Below are positions 19,470 through 29,204 of a stretch of 40,315 nt of DNA, in pieces. Origin of the DNA: Methylotenera sp. (GTDB lineage Bacteria; Pseudomonadota; Gammaproteobacteria; Burkholderiales; Methylophilaceae); the NCBI GenBank assembly GCA_020035195.1, contig JAIQBT010000026.1:1-40315 (forward strand), written 5' to 3'. The first letter of the stretch is position 1. Every line of letters starts with the position of its first letter. The notes beneath the pieces were generated by a model. The model was not told where the DNA came from. It did no database searches and worked only from the letters and a program-made list of their open reading frames with translations. The translations under genes were made by a program, and so were the position numbers.

Positions 19470-21005
19470 TCAAGGCCTTTTCTGCATCAAGCTGTCCAAT
19501 TCTCGGCTGGTATCGCCATAGCCAACTTGGCATAGCAAGGCTTGCGCTATGTAGCGGCTGATGGCCTGACGTAAACTAGTCACTTGCGCAGCGTCGATAA
19601 AAATTTGTGGAAACTTAAAGCTTAGCCAAACATACAGGCTAAGGTTGTGACTAAGCAATTCTGCCTCTTCTAAGTGTTTAGCGTCGTTGGCTGTGAGCCA
19701 GTTTGGGGCAGTTGGCAAGCGGCGTGCTTGCGATAGGGCCACGCTGCGCAAGCACAGTAGGTAGTAGTCCTTTTCAAACGGCACATTGAGTGCTATGGGC
19801 GCGCAGCTAAACAGGTATTTATCTTTTAATGCCATGTCAGGCGCATATTGATCCACTAAGTGCGCTTGTTTAAGTTGCAGTTCGGCACTGCTAGACTGAA
19901 ACAAAGCTTGCTTGCTAGGTAGGCGGTCTTGTTGGTAGCTCAACACCTCGGCAATTCTTCTAGTGGGCAAGTGTGCTGCAATCTGTTCAATGTTCGCATA
20001 AGTAAAATTGACTGGCAGCTTCTCTAAATGCGTCTTGTCGTCGGTGCTGAGCATGTGGGCGATGTGAATTAGCTCATCGTCTTCCAAAGTGGTCACGTAG
20101 CCGTGTTCATATATGCCGTAGCGGCCTGCACGCCCAGCAATTTGCCTAACCTCGGTGGCGTTTAATGGCCGCGATGCAATGCCGTCAAACTTATGAATAT
20201 GGCTAAAAATAATGCGGCGTATAGGCAAATTCAAGCCCATGCCTATGGCATCGGTAGCGACCAAAATATTCGCAGCGCCAGAGCAGAAGCGCTCCGCCTC
20301 GGTGCGCCGTACCTCCGGTGACAGGGCCCCATAAATAGTTGCGACACTGAAACCCCACATACGGAAGCGAGCACTAAAGGTTAATACGTCCTTGCGACTA
20401 AAGGCAATCACCGCATCGCCTTTCTGTAAACGATTTTTTAACGCTTGTTTTTGGTAACGCCGACCGCACAGACTGGCCTCTTCCAGAATTAGCGGCGTCT
20501 TACGCTCTAAGTAGGTGAGTTGATGGGTCTCCTGCAAGGCGGCTATGGTAGCTAGGCAGGCGTCTGTGACGGCGTTCGATCCACAGCTATAGACTTGCGC
20601 TGCCGGCACACCCACTAAGGCGGCTGTCCAGGCGTTGCCGCGGTCTGGATCCCGTAACATTTGAATCTCGTCAATGACCGCAACCGCGACCACCTGCTTA
20701 GGGTTCATCATTTCTATGGTGGATGCCGTGTGTTTTGCGCCTGCCATGAGCACGCGTTCTTCCCCGGTGATGAGATTGCAGGGTACGCCTGCCGCCAGCA
20801 AGCGATCACGAATTTCCATGGCCAACAAGCGTAAAGGCGCAAGGTAGACGCCAGATTCTGCCTGCTGCAAGGCCAACAAAGCTTGGTGGGTTTTTCCGGA
20901 GTTGGTCGGCCCTAAATAGAAATGGTGGTGGCGTTTAATGCGCCTGGCGTGGGGGAAGCTGGCCAAGTAGGGATTTTCTGTTAGGGCTGGATTTAATGCG
21001 TTCAT
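19470..21005 (-). CDS. SUV3-type DExH RNA helicase
   Basis: FYLGPTNSGKT, GVYLAPLRLLAMEI, LITGEER, VIDEIQMLRDPDRGNAWTAALVG, ILVATDAIGMGLNLPIRRIIF, QIAGRAGRYG; aligns in order with eukaryotic SUV3/SUPV3L1 motifs. Confidence 0.9.
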   Translation of the reverse strand: MNALNPALTENPYLASFPHARRIKRHHHFYLGPTNSGKTHQALLALQQAESGVYLAPLRLLAMEIRDRLLAAGVPCNLITGEERVLMAGAKHTASTIEMMNPKQVVAVAVIDEIQMLRDPDRGNAWTAALVGVPAAQVYSCGSNAVTDACLATIAALQETHQLTYLERKTPLILEEASLCGRRYQKQALKNRLQKGDAVIAFSRKDVLTFSARFRMWGFSVATIYGALSPEVRRTEAERFCSGAANILVATDAIGMGLNLPIRRIIFSHIHKFDGIASRPLNATEVRQIAGRAGRYGIYEHGYVTTLEDDELIHIAHMLSTDDKTHLEKLPVNFTYANIEQIAAHLPTRRIAEVLSYQQDRLPSKQALFQSSSAELQLKQAHLVDQYAPDMALKDKYLFSCAPIALNVPFEKDYYLLCLRSVALSQARRLPTAPNWLTANDAKHLEEAELLSHNLSLYVWLSFKFPQIFIDAAQVTSLRQAISRYIAQALLCQVGYGDTSRELDSLMQKRP

Positions 21006-21048
21006 GGCTTAAAGAATTTAGCTTAAAACAGGTAAAATAGCCAACATT

Positions 21049-22860
21049 ATGCGCATCCACCTTTTACCCGATCAATTGATTAGCCAAATCGCTGCAGGCG
21101 AGGTGGTGGAAAGGCCAGCTTCAGCCTTAAAGGAGCTGCTAGAGAACAGCTTAGATGCCTGCGCTAGCGACATTCAGGTGTCCCTGCTAGAAGGGGGTGT
21201 CAAGCAGCTGCGCGTGATAGATAACGGCTTGGGCATTGCTCAGGACGACCTTGCTTTGGCTTTGACGCGTCATGCCACCAGTAAGATAGCCAGTCTGGAC
21301 GATTTGGAGGCCGTTGCCAGCCTGGGTTTTCGTGGCGAAGCCTTGGCCAGCATGGCTTCGGTATCACGCACGAACATCACTAGCCGAACCGGCGATGCGG
21401 CGCATGCTTGGCGCATACAATCCGACGGCAGCTTGATTTCCGCAGTGGCGCCAGCGGCATTGGATAGTGGCACGGTCATAGAAGTCAATGATCTGTATTT
21501 TAATACCCCGGCTCGCCGTAAATTCTTAAAAACCGAAAGCACCGAGTTTGCGCATTGCGAAGCGGCATTCAATCGCATAGCGCTATCACGTCCAGACGTG
21601 GCATTTTTGTTGCAGCACAACGGCAGGGCGCTTTGCCGTTACCCAGCCAGTGAGCCGGCCAAGCGGTTTGGCGATATTTTGGGGGCCGCTTTTAGTGCCG
21701 AAGCCATTGCTATCGATGAGTCAGCCGCAGGCCTGCGATTGTGGGGTGTTGCTGCCAAACCCACCTTTAATCGTCATAAAAGCGATTGCCAATACGTTTA
21801 CGTAAACGGCCGTTTTGTGCGCGATAAATTGATTAGCCATGCCATACGCCAAGCCTACCAAGACGTGTTGCACCATGACAGGCACCCGGCGTTCGTGTTG
21901 TTCATAGAATTGGCGCCTAATTTAGTGGATGTTAACGTTCATCCAAGTAAAACAGAATTACGCTTTAGAGACAGTCAAGCGGTGCACCGCTTTATTTTTC
22001 ATGGCTTGCACAAAGCCTTGGCTAGCCCAACCGGCGTCTCCAATGCGACCAGTGCCAATCAGGCCGCATACAATCCATTTTCCATACCCTGCACTACGCC
22101 TTACCCCAGTCAGCAAACGCAGATTAATTTGAGTGTCCATCAAGCTTCGGACTTTTATGGCCGTTTATTTGCCACTAAAGACGCGCCTAGCAGCATGCCG
22201 GACGCTACGCTGCAGGCCAATAGGGACGAGCATCCTGGCGATGGTCTGCAAAGCGATGTTGGCGAGCATCCGCTGGGATTTGCCGTGGCACAAATTCACG
22301 GCATTTATGTGCTGGCGCAAAACACCTTGGGTTTAGTGGTGGTCGACATGCATGCTGCCCACGAACGCATTATGTACGAGCGGTTGAAAAACGCATTGGA
22401 TCGGCAAGCCGTGGCCATGCAACCCTTGCTTATTCCGGTAAGTTTTAGCGCCGATCGCTTGGAAGTCGCTGCTGTGCAAGAAGCGCTGGCCAGTCGGGAC
22501 GGTGAGCTGCAGCAATTGGGTTTTGATTTGGCTGTGTTATCACCTACCACCTTGGTTGTACGCGCTGTGCCTAGCATGTTGCAAGAAGCGGATGCCGTTA
22601 GTTTGGCGCGCGATGTGTTGCGTGATCTGCGTGAATACGGCGCCAGTCGAGCGCTTACTGAACGCAGGAACGAGTTGCTAGGTACCATGGCCTGCCACGC
22701 CGCTGTACGTGCTAATCGCAGCCTAAGCATCACGGAAATGAACGCCTTGTTGCGCGATATGGAAGCCACCGAACGCAGTGGGCTTTGTAACCACGGCCGA
22801 CCGACCTGGTTTCAAGTGGGTATAGCCGATTTAGATAAAATGTTCATGCGCGGAAAGTAA
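21049..22860 (+). CDS. mutL: DNA mismatch repair protein MutL
   Basis: IHLLPDQLISQIAAGEVVERPASALKELLENSLDA, GFRGEALASMASVS, NTPARRKF, VDMHAAHERI, CNHGRPTWF. Confidence 0.97.
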   Translation: MRIHLLPDQLISQIAAGEVVERPASALKELLENSLDACASDIQVSLLEGGVKQLRVIDNGLGIAQDDLALALTRHATSKIASLDDLEAVASLGFRGEALASMASVSRTNITSRTGDAAHAWRIQSDGSLISAVAPAALDSGTVIEVNDLYFNTPARRKFLKTESTEFAHCEAAFNRIALSRPDVAFLLQHNGRALCRYPASEPAKRFGDILGAAFSAEAIAIDESAAGLRLWGVAAKPTFNRHKSDCQYVYVNGRFVRDKLISHAIRQAYQDVLHHDRHPAFVLFIELAPNLVDVNVHPSKTELRFRDSQAVHRFIFHGLHKALASPTGVSNATSANQAAYNPFSIPCTTPYPSQQTQINLSVHQASDFYGRLFATKDAPSSMPDATLQANRDEHPGDGLQSDVGEHPLGFAVAQIHGIYVLAQNTLGLVVVDMHAAHERIMYERLKNALDRQAVAMQPLLIPVSFSADRLEVAAVQEALASRDGELQQLGFDLAVLSPTTLVVRAVPSMLQEADAVSLARDVLRDLREYGASRALTERRNELLGTMACHAAVRANRSLSITEMNALLRDMEATERSGLCNHGRPTWFQVGIADLDKMFMRGK

Positions 22861-22866
22861 GTTGTT

Positions 22867-23811
22867 ATGACGACAGCCCCCGCGGTATTTTTGATGGGCC
22901 CCACGGCCAGTGGTAAAACCGGTGCAGCCGTGGCCTTGGCGGCTCAACTGCCAGTGGAAATCATCAGTGTCGACTCGGCTTTGGTTTACCGTGACATGGA
23001 CATAGGCACGGCCAAACCGGATGCCGATATTTTGCAGCATGCGCCTCACCATTTAATTAATCTTATGCCACCCACCCAGGCCTACTCGGCGGCTAATTTT
23101 CGCCAAGATGCCTTGCGGTTGATGGCCGACATCACGGCGCGTGGCCACATTCCTTTGTTGGTCGGTGGCACCATGCTGTATTTCAAAGCTTTAGAGCATG
23201 GCATGGGCAACTTGCCTGAAGCGGACCCGATCGTGCGTGAAGCATTGGATGCTGAGGCAGCAGCAGTCGGTTGGCCGGCCATGCATGCTAAATTGGCCAG
23301 CATGGATGCGGCCACTGCCGCTAGATTGGCGCCTAATGACAGTCAGCGCATACAGCGGGCCTTAGAGGTCTTTGCCATTAGCGGCCGTCGACTATCCGAC
23401 TTGATCGCTGAGCAAAGCGGCCAAGCGCTGCCTTACCGTGTGCTTAAGTTGGCCTTGATGCCCAGTGAACGTAAGGCACTGCATGAGCGTATCGCTTTAC
23501 GTTTTGAACAAATGCTGGCAGCTGGCTTGGTTGATGAGGTGCGGGCCTTATTGAAAAAATACCCAGAGCTCACAACGGAGTCGACCGCTATGCGCTGCGT
23601 GGGTTACCGTCAGACCTTGCACTACCTAGCGGGCGACATGGATATAGATGCATTGCGTGAGCGCGGTATTTTTGCCACCAGGCAGTTGGCAAAAAGGCAA
23701 TTAACGTGGTTGCGTGGCATGTCGCAAGTGCAGCCGTTAGATTGCTTGCTATCCGACTTAAATGATCAGGTTATTAATCAAGTAAATCAGTTTATAAAAA
23801 CAGATAGTTAA
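22867..23811 (+). CDS. miaA: tRNA dimethylallyltransferase MiaA
   Basis: [60 protein letters not shown]. Confidence 0.97.
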   Translation: MTTAPAVFLMGPTASGKTGAAVALAAQLPVEIISVDSALVYRDMDIGTAKPDADILQHAPHHLINLMPPTQAYSAANFRQDALRLMADITARGHIPLLVGGTMLYFKALEHGMGNLPEADPIVREALDAEAAAVGWPAMHAKLASMDAATAARLAPNDSQRIQRALEVFAISGRRLSDLIAEQSGQALPYRVLKLALMPSERKALHERIALRFEQMLAAGLVDEVRALLKKYPELTTESTAMRCVGYRQTLHYLAGDMDIDALRERGIFATRQLAKRQLTWLRGMSQVQPLDCLLSDLNDQVINQVNQFIKTDS

Positions 23812-23824
23812 AGTAATTTATTAA

Positions 23825-25027
23825 CTACTTGTACAAGTTTTGGATTCGATTGGCCGCTTCTAGGCATTCGTCTAAACTGGCTACTAAGGCCAAGCGTACA
23901 AAATTTTCACCGGGGTTAATGTTATGTACTTTTCTGGCTAAGTAGCTACCAGGCAGGACCATGACGTTGAAGTCGCGGTATAGCCTTAAAGCGAATTCGG
24001 TATCAGACAGGCTTGAACCCGCTTGGAGCTTTATTTTTGCCCACAGATAAAAAGCCGCATCGGGTAAAGCTACGTCTAACACTTCACTTAATAATGGGGT
24101 CACTGCTGCAAATTTTTCCGCATACAAGCGGCGATTTTCAATGACGTGCGCTTCGTCGTTCCAAGCCGCCATGCTGGCCGCTTGCACCGCTGGATTCATG
24201 GCGCAGCCATGGTATGTGCGGTACAGAGCAAATTTTTCTATGATGTTAGCATCCCCGGCCACAAAGCCTGAGCGCATGCCGGGCACATTGGACCGCTTGG
24301 ACAAGGAGCTGAAAACCACTAGATTCTTGTTGTCGCGCTTGAGTTGACTGGCTGCCTGCAGTGCGCCTAAGGGCGGCTGATTTTCGTCGAAATAAATTTC
24401 CGAATAACACTCATCGGCAGCAATCACAAAGCCGTATTGATCGGATAAGTCGAACACTGTTTGCCATTGCGCAAGCGACATGACTTTGCCCGATGGATTG
24501 CCCGGGCTGCACAGGTAAACCAGTTGGGTGCGTTTTAAAACATCGCTGGGCACGCTAGCAAAGTCCATGGCATGCTGATTGACAGGCAAGGTGTTTAAAA
24601 AATACGGTTCAGCCCCGGCTAGCAAGGCTGCGCCTTCGTAAATTTGATAAAACGGATTGGGTGAAATGACCACCGGCTTGGTTTGGCTGCTATCAACAAC
24701 CACTTGAGCAAAAGCAAACAGCGCTTCGCGACTGCCGGTGACGGGCAATATTTCGGTTTCAGGATCAAGGGCGGCTATGCCGTAACGGCGTGCTATCCAT
24801 TGGGCTATGGCCTCGCGCAAGGCTGGGCTACCTAGCGTGGTAGGGTAGTTGGCTAAACCGGCTAAATTATCCACCAGCGCCTGTTTGATTAGTGGCGGTG
24901 TGGCGTGTTTAGGTTCGCCTATGGATAAATTGATGGGTGCGTAGGCCGGGTTGGCGGTAGTGCCCTTAAATAAGTCACGTAAACGCTGAAAAGGGTAAGC
25001 TTGCAGTAAGTTCAACTTGGTATTCAT
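23825..25027 (-). CDS. dapC: Succinyldiaminopimelate transaminase (DapC-type class I/II aminotransferase)
   Basis: INLSIGEPKHATP, YPTTLGSPALREAIAQWI, CSPGNPSGKVM, SSLSKRSNVPGMRSGFVAGD. Confidence 0.9.
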   Translation of the reverse strand: MNTKLNLLQAYPFQRLRDLFKGTTANPAYAPINLSIGEPKHATPPLIKQALVDNLAGLANYPTTLGSPALREAIAQWIARRYGIAALDPETEILPVTGSREALFAFAQVVVDSSQTKPVVISPNPFYQIYEGAALLAGAEPYFLNTLPVNQHAMDFASVPSDVLKRTQLVYLCSPGNPSGKVMSLAQWQTVFDLSDQYGFVIAADECYSEIYFDENQPPLGALQAASQLKRDNKNLVVFSSLSKRSNVPGMRSGFVAGDANIIEKFALYRTYHGCAMNPAVQAASMAAWNDEAHVIENRRLYAEKFAAVTPLLSEVLDVALPDAAFYLWAKIKLQAGSSLSDTEFALRLYRDFNVMVLPGSYLARKVHNINPGENFVRLALVASLDECLEAANRIQNLYK

Positions 25028-25126
25028 GGCCGCTATTGTAATATACCTGGCTTACTTCCCATAGCCCTTGGGACGGTTTGCTGATAGCATCTAGCCAGCC
25101 CTTTAGCCCATCAAGAAGCCCTTACT

Positions 25127-26038
25127 ATGCCTAGTCAAGAACCCAAAAGTCAGCCCAACGCCCAGCAGTCTAATGGTAGGCATTATCTGGCCATAACGGG
25201 TTTATTGTTTGGCGCATTGTGTTGGGGTGTCATCTGGTACCCTTACCGCTTAATGGCTGAGCAAGGCGTGTCTGGCGTAGCGTCAAGCTTTTATACCTAC
25301 GCCATTACCGTGGTGTTGGCCGGCTTGTATTTTGCTAAACATTGGCGTGGTTTATTTCAGCAACCTTTTAGCATCATCTACCTTGCGCTGGTGGCAGGTT
25401 GGACCAATTTAGCCTATGTGCTGGCCGTGATCGATGGTGAGGTTATGCGCGTCATGCTGCTGTTTTATTTATCGCCTTTATGGACATTGATACTGGCGCA
25501 CTTTTATTTGAAAGAAAAGACCCATAGAAATGGGTGTATAGCTATAGTCATTGCATTACTGGGGGCATTTATCATGCTCTACGATCCAACGCTAAGCGCC
25601 TGGCCGTTGCCAAGAAACAATGCGGAATGGCTGGCTTTATCGTCTGGTATGGGCTTTTCTTTAACCAATGTATTGACCCGTCAAGCGGCTTATTTGAGCT
25701 TACGTGCAAAATCATTTGCAGTTTGGATGGGGGTGTTGCTGGTCAGCCTGATGTTTATGCCATTTAGCTTATCGGCTTGGCCCAGCCCCTATTTTTTTAG
25801 TGCCAGCCATTGGTTGGTGATGGGGTTGATCGCTTTATTGCTATTAGCGGCGACATTGTTGGTGCAATACGGCGTAACCAAGATAGCGGCGACACGCGCA
25901 TCGGTGGTGTTTTTGTTTGAGTTGGTGGTTGCCGCCATTGCTTCCTATTATTTGGCTAATGAAAGCATGACGCTTAATGAGTGTTTGGGTGGCGGCTTAA
26001 TCGTCCTAGCCGCGGTATTTTCGGCTAAATCCGCTTAG
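25127..26038 (+). CDS. DMT superfamily (EamA) transporter
   Basis: Multiple TM segments; GALCWGVIWYPYRLMAEQGVS, LYLSPLWTLILAHFYLKEK. Confidence 0.87.
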   Translation: MPSQEPKSQPNAQQSNGRHYLAITGLLFGALCWGVIWYPYRLMAEQGVSGVASSFYTYAITVVLAGLYFAKHWRGLFQQPFSIIYLALVAGWTNLAYVLAVIDGEVMRVMLLFYLSPLWTLILAHFYLKEKTHRNGCIAIVIALLGAFIMLYDPTLSAWPLPRNNAEWLALSSGMGFSLTNVLTRQAAYLSLRAKSFAVWMGVLLVSLMFMPFSLSAWPSPYFFSASHWLVMGLIALLLLAATLLVQYGVTKIAATRASVVFLFELVVAAIASYYLANESMTLNECLGGGLIVLAAVFSAKSA

Positions 26039-27965
26039 TTATTAGTTCCTGCCATACGGTTTGGTAGCAGCGTTCAAGCGCCCGAGCAAAGCTGCCGGGA
26101 TTAAATAAAGGGGAGCTTGCCCGTTGTTCGACTAGTTTTTGTTTAAGTTGCTGCAAGGCATCGGGGTGCTCGGTATAGTAGCGTGCCCGGTTTTCGTAGT
26201 CCGCCAAGTTGTAAGTAATCATTTCCGTTAAGCCCACTGTCTGGAGCAAACTGCCGGCCACCCGGGATGAAAAAGTCTGACCCACGCAGCTTAATACCGG
26301 CAAGCCCATCCATAAGGCATCGCTGCAAGTGGTGTGAGCGTTGTAAGGCAGGGTGTCTAAAAATAATTCCGCATGCACGTGCCGAGCAAGATGTTCGGCT
26401 ATGCTCAAACGCGGCGCAAATACCAGCTTATTGGCCGCTACCCCGTGGGCTAAGGCCGCTTTAATTAGATTTTCTTTGGCCCAGGGGTTGCACTCCAATA
26501 GCCAAAGCACGCTATTGGCTTGCGCCTTTAATAAGCGCATCCAAACGGCAAAGACCTCGGGCGTAATTTTAAAAGTTTGGTTAAAGCAGCAATACACAAA
26601 AGCGTCTTCTGGCAGTTGGCAACCGGCTCTGGACGGGGGCTTAGCCACCGGGCGCAGGCTGTCGTTGGCTTGATAACAGGGCAGCAAGACTAATTTTTCC
26701 GCGTAGTCCTGAGCGCTGTCGGCCGGGGTAATAAAGGCATCGCTGATCAGGCAGTCAAATAAGGGGCGCTTGGCTTCAACTGGCGAGCTGACGTGGCCCA
26801 TGGTGCCTGGGAAGCCCAGCCAATTGATGTGCACGGTGGCCGGTTTCAAAGCCACAATGCCACTGCGGCTGGTTTGCGTAAATCCACTTAAATCCACCAA
26901 TATATCGATGCCATGCTGATGTATGGTGTTTGCGGCGTCCGTTTCTGATAGGTGTTGAATGTCGTGAAATTGATCGAAAGCCTTTTTTAAGCGTGCTCTA
27001 GCATTGGACTGATCATTTTTTCCATACGAGTAAGCGTGAATTTCATAAGCGGCACGGTCGTGTTGCCCTATCAATTCAGTGATTAAAAAAGCCAATGGGT
27101 GCAATCTGAAATCGGCGGACAAATAGCCTATTTTTAGCTTACGTTTTAGTGTGCCGCTTCGTTCTTGAGTTTGTTGCTGCTTGAATGGGTTTTGCCTATT
27201 TTTCTCTATTAAACGCCCGTAACGTTGCGCCACCCATTGGTCCGCACAGCGCATTTGCTCGCTAGCCGTGGTGCCAGGCATGGCTAAAAAAGCGAATGGT
27301 GATATTTGCGCTTGCGCTTGGGTAGCTAAAGTGTGGCGTATTTCTACTATCTGCTCAGGCAAGCCTTGCCAATCGCAAACGTGCTGTTTTTGGTGCACCA
27401 AATGCACCTTGGCGTGATGCAGTTGAGGGTTGAGCAGCAGGGCGCGTTGGTAACTGCTTATGGCCAAGTCCAATTGGCCTAATTCGCGCTGCACATTGCC
27501 TAAATTATTGTGGGTATCGGCATCATTCGGGTCGTATTGCAGCGCTGCTTGGTAATGCTGCGCAGCTTCCTTGGGCAGGCCGAGTTCACGTTTGGCGTTG
27601 GCTAGGTTGTAATGCAAGGCCGCCTTGTCCATGACGTCCGTGGGTTGCAAGCTTAAGGCTTCGCTAAAGCAAAGGTCCGCTTGCTTAAACTGGCCTTGCG
27701 CATGCGCTTGATTGCCATATTGCATTAAACAATGGCCTAAGGCCAAGCGCGTTTGCTCATGGCTGGGTTGGCACTGCAGTAATTGACGAAAATAAACCGT
27801 GGCTTGCTCAATGCGCTTACTTTCATAGCAGAGTATAGCCTGTAGGTGCAAAGCGCCCTCGTGCTGGCCATGCTGGTTTAGCAAGCTTGTTAAGCATTGT
27901 TCGGCAGCGTCTGGCTGACCGCCGCGATACAGGGCTAATGCTTGCTTATACAGAGTTTCTAGCAT
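26025..27965 (-). CDS. TPR-repeat O-GlcNAc transferase-like glycosyltransferase (SPINDLY/GT41-like)
   Basis: N-terminal TPRs; IGYLSADFRLHPLAFL, CCFNQTFKITPEVFAVWMRLLKAQANSVLWLL, LDTLPYNAHTTCSDALWMGLPVLSCVGQTFSSRVAGSLL. Confidence 0.9.
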   Translation of the reverse strand: MLETLYKQALALYRGGQPDAAEQCLTSLLNQHGQHEGALHLQAILCYESKRIEQATVYFRQLLQCQPSHEQTRLALGHCLMQYGNQAHAQGQFKQADLCFSEALSLQPTDVMDKAALHYNLANAKRELGLPKEAAQHYQAALQYDPNDADTHNNLGNVQRELGQLDLAISSYQRALLLNPQLHHAKVHLVHQKQHVCDWQGLPEQIVEIRHTLATQAQAQISPFAFLAMPGTTASEQMRCADQWVAQRYGRLIEKNRQNPFKQQQTQERSGTLKRKLKIGYLSADFRLHPLAFLITELIGQHDRAAYEIHAYSYGKNDQSNARARLKKAFDQFHDIQHLSETDAANTIHQHGIDILVDLSGFTQTSRSGIVALKPATVHINWLGFPGTMGHVSSPVEAKRPLFDCLISDAFITPADSAQDYAEKLVLLPCYQANDSLRPVAKPPSRAGCQLPEDAFVYCCFNQTFKITPEVFAVWMRLLKAQANSVLWLLECNPWAKENLIKAALAHGVAANKLVFAPRLSIAEHLARHVHAELFLDTLPYNAHTTCSDALWMGLPVLSCVGQTFSSRVAGSLLQTVGLTEMITYNLADYENRARYYTEHPDALQQLKQKLVEQRASSPLFNPGSFARALERCYQTVWQELITKRI

Positions 27966-27974
27966 GCTTTAATT

Positions 27975-29204
27975 TTAACCTAAACTCGCATGCATGCCAC
28001 TTGCAGCCACACTGGGTAAATTGCGTGCCAGTTTTTTTAAGCCCAATTGACGTAACAAAAAACGGTTTGGGTTGAGTCGACTGAGCATGGCAGGGTCTAT
28101 GGCAAGGTTTTCGCGACAAATTAATCCGGCCAGTATTTCTCCGCAATACGGCGCGCTGGTAAAGCCACGGCTGCCATGGGCTAGATTAACGTATAAGCCT
28201 TCGGACCAGGGCAGGGAGGCGGCATGGGCATTGGGTCTTGGTGGCTGGGCGCTTACGGCTGGGTGATCCAGTAATTCACCTAACAATGGAAAATAATCAG
28301 CGCTGCTGCAACGGAAGGAAACGCGACCACCCTGTAAATTATTTTTTAGGCTGCCGTACAGTCCTTTGGCATAGCTGTTTAGTTTGCTTAAATTGGCTTG
28401 CTGATCTAATTCGTCCAATGCCGCTGACCCGTCTTGCGAAAAGCTCGCGCCTAAGCTATGCCGGCCTTGGCTAGCCGGGCTTAAATAACCGTCGCTGCAA
28501 ACTATAGTTCTCAGGCTTGCGCTTAATGGGCTGACCCCAACAAAGCTTAATTGGCCTCGAACCGCATGGATTTTCAATTGCAAGCCTAAACCCAAATTTT
28601 GCGCTTGATTGGCATTGGCGAGCACGACGGTTGGACTTTTTTCTAGGCAGCTATCGCCGGCATAAACCTCAAATACGCCATCTTTTTTTAAAAGCCTAGT
28701 AATTTTTACGCTGGTTTTTACGGTGATGTTCCCATGCGCTATTAATGACTGACATAAGGCTTGTGGATTAAGCCATGCAGCATGGGGGAAGTATAAGGCC
28801 GGGTGCAGCAAAGCCATGCCGGCTTGTTGACTGGCTTCATCTTGATTGAGTAATCTCAGGTGTTTGGCCGCTTCCGGCCATGCCAGTACTTTTTGCAATC
28901 TGGCTAATTCTCTATCATTAAAGCCAAGTTGCAACATGCCGCAAGCATGAAAATCATCGGCTTGCAGTTGCAGTTTAGCTAGCAAATCGAGGCTGAACAG
29001 GTAGCAGGCCAGGGCGAATTGACTGGCGCTGTCACCGCCACTTAATCGCGGGTAGAGCATGGCTTGCGGGTTGCCCGAGGCCTCCGTCGCTATGCCATCA
29101 TGCTGTTCTATGAGCGTGACCTTGACGCCACGTTTTGCCAAGGCGTAAGCGCTGCTGCAGCCGGCTATGCCGCCGCCTATGATCAGCACGGATTTATTGG
29201 GCAT
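27975..29204 (-). CDS. FAD-dependent cmnm5s2U34 oxidoreductase (stand-alone MnmC C-terminal domain)
   Basis: SVLIIGGGIAGCSSAYALAKRGVKVTLIEQ, GASFSQDGSAAL, HGSRGFTSAPYCGEILAGLI; ATG 29204 with SD AGGA. Confidence 0.9.
   Translation of the reverse strand: MPNKSVLIIGGGIAGCSSAYALAKRGVKVTLIEQHDGIATEASGNPQAMLYPRLSGGDSASQFALACYLFSLDLLAKLQLQADDFHACGMLQLGFNDRELARLQKVLAWPEAAKHLRLLNQDEASQQAGMALLHPALYFPHAAWLNPQALCQSLIAHGNITVKTSVKITRLLKKDGVFEVYAGDSCLEKSPTVVLANANQAQNLGLGLQLKIHAVRGQLSFVGVSPLSASLRTIVCSDGYLSPASQGRHSLGASFSQDGSAALDELDQQANLSKLNSYAKGLYGSLKNNLQGGRVSFRCSSADYFPLLGELLDHPAVSAQPPRPNAHAASLPWSEGLYVNLAHGSRGFTSAPYCGEILAGLICRENLAIDPAMLSRLNPNRFLLRQLGLKKLARNLPSVAASGMHASLG

Noticed and set aside
22305-22769. 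154 aa ORF antisense to mutL (also 21270-21620, 17064-17480, 16641-17033, 5039-5395)
   Set aside because: Shadow ORFs with Ser/Ala/Arg-rich composition inside confident CDSs
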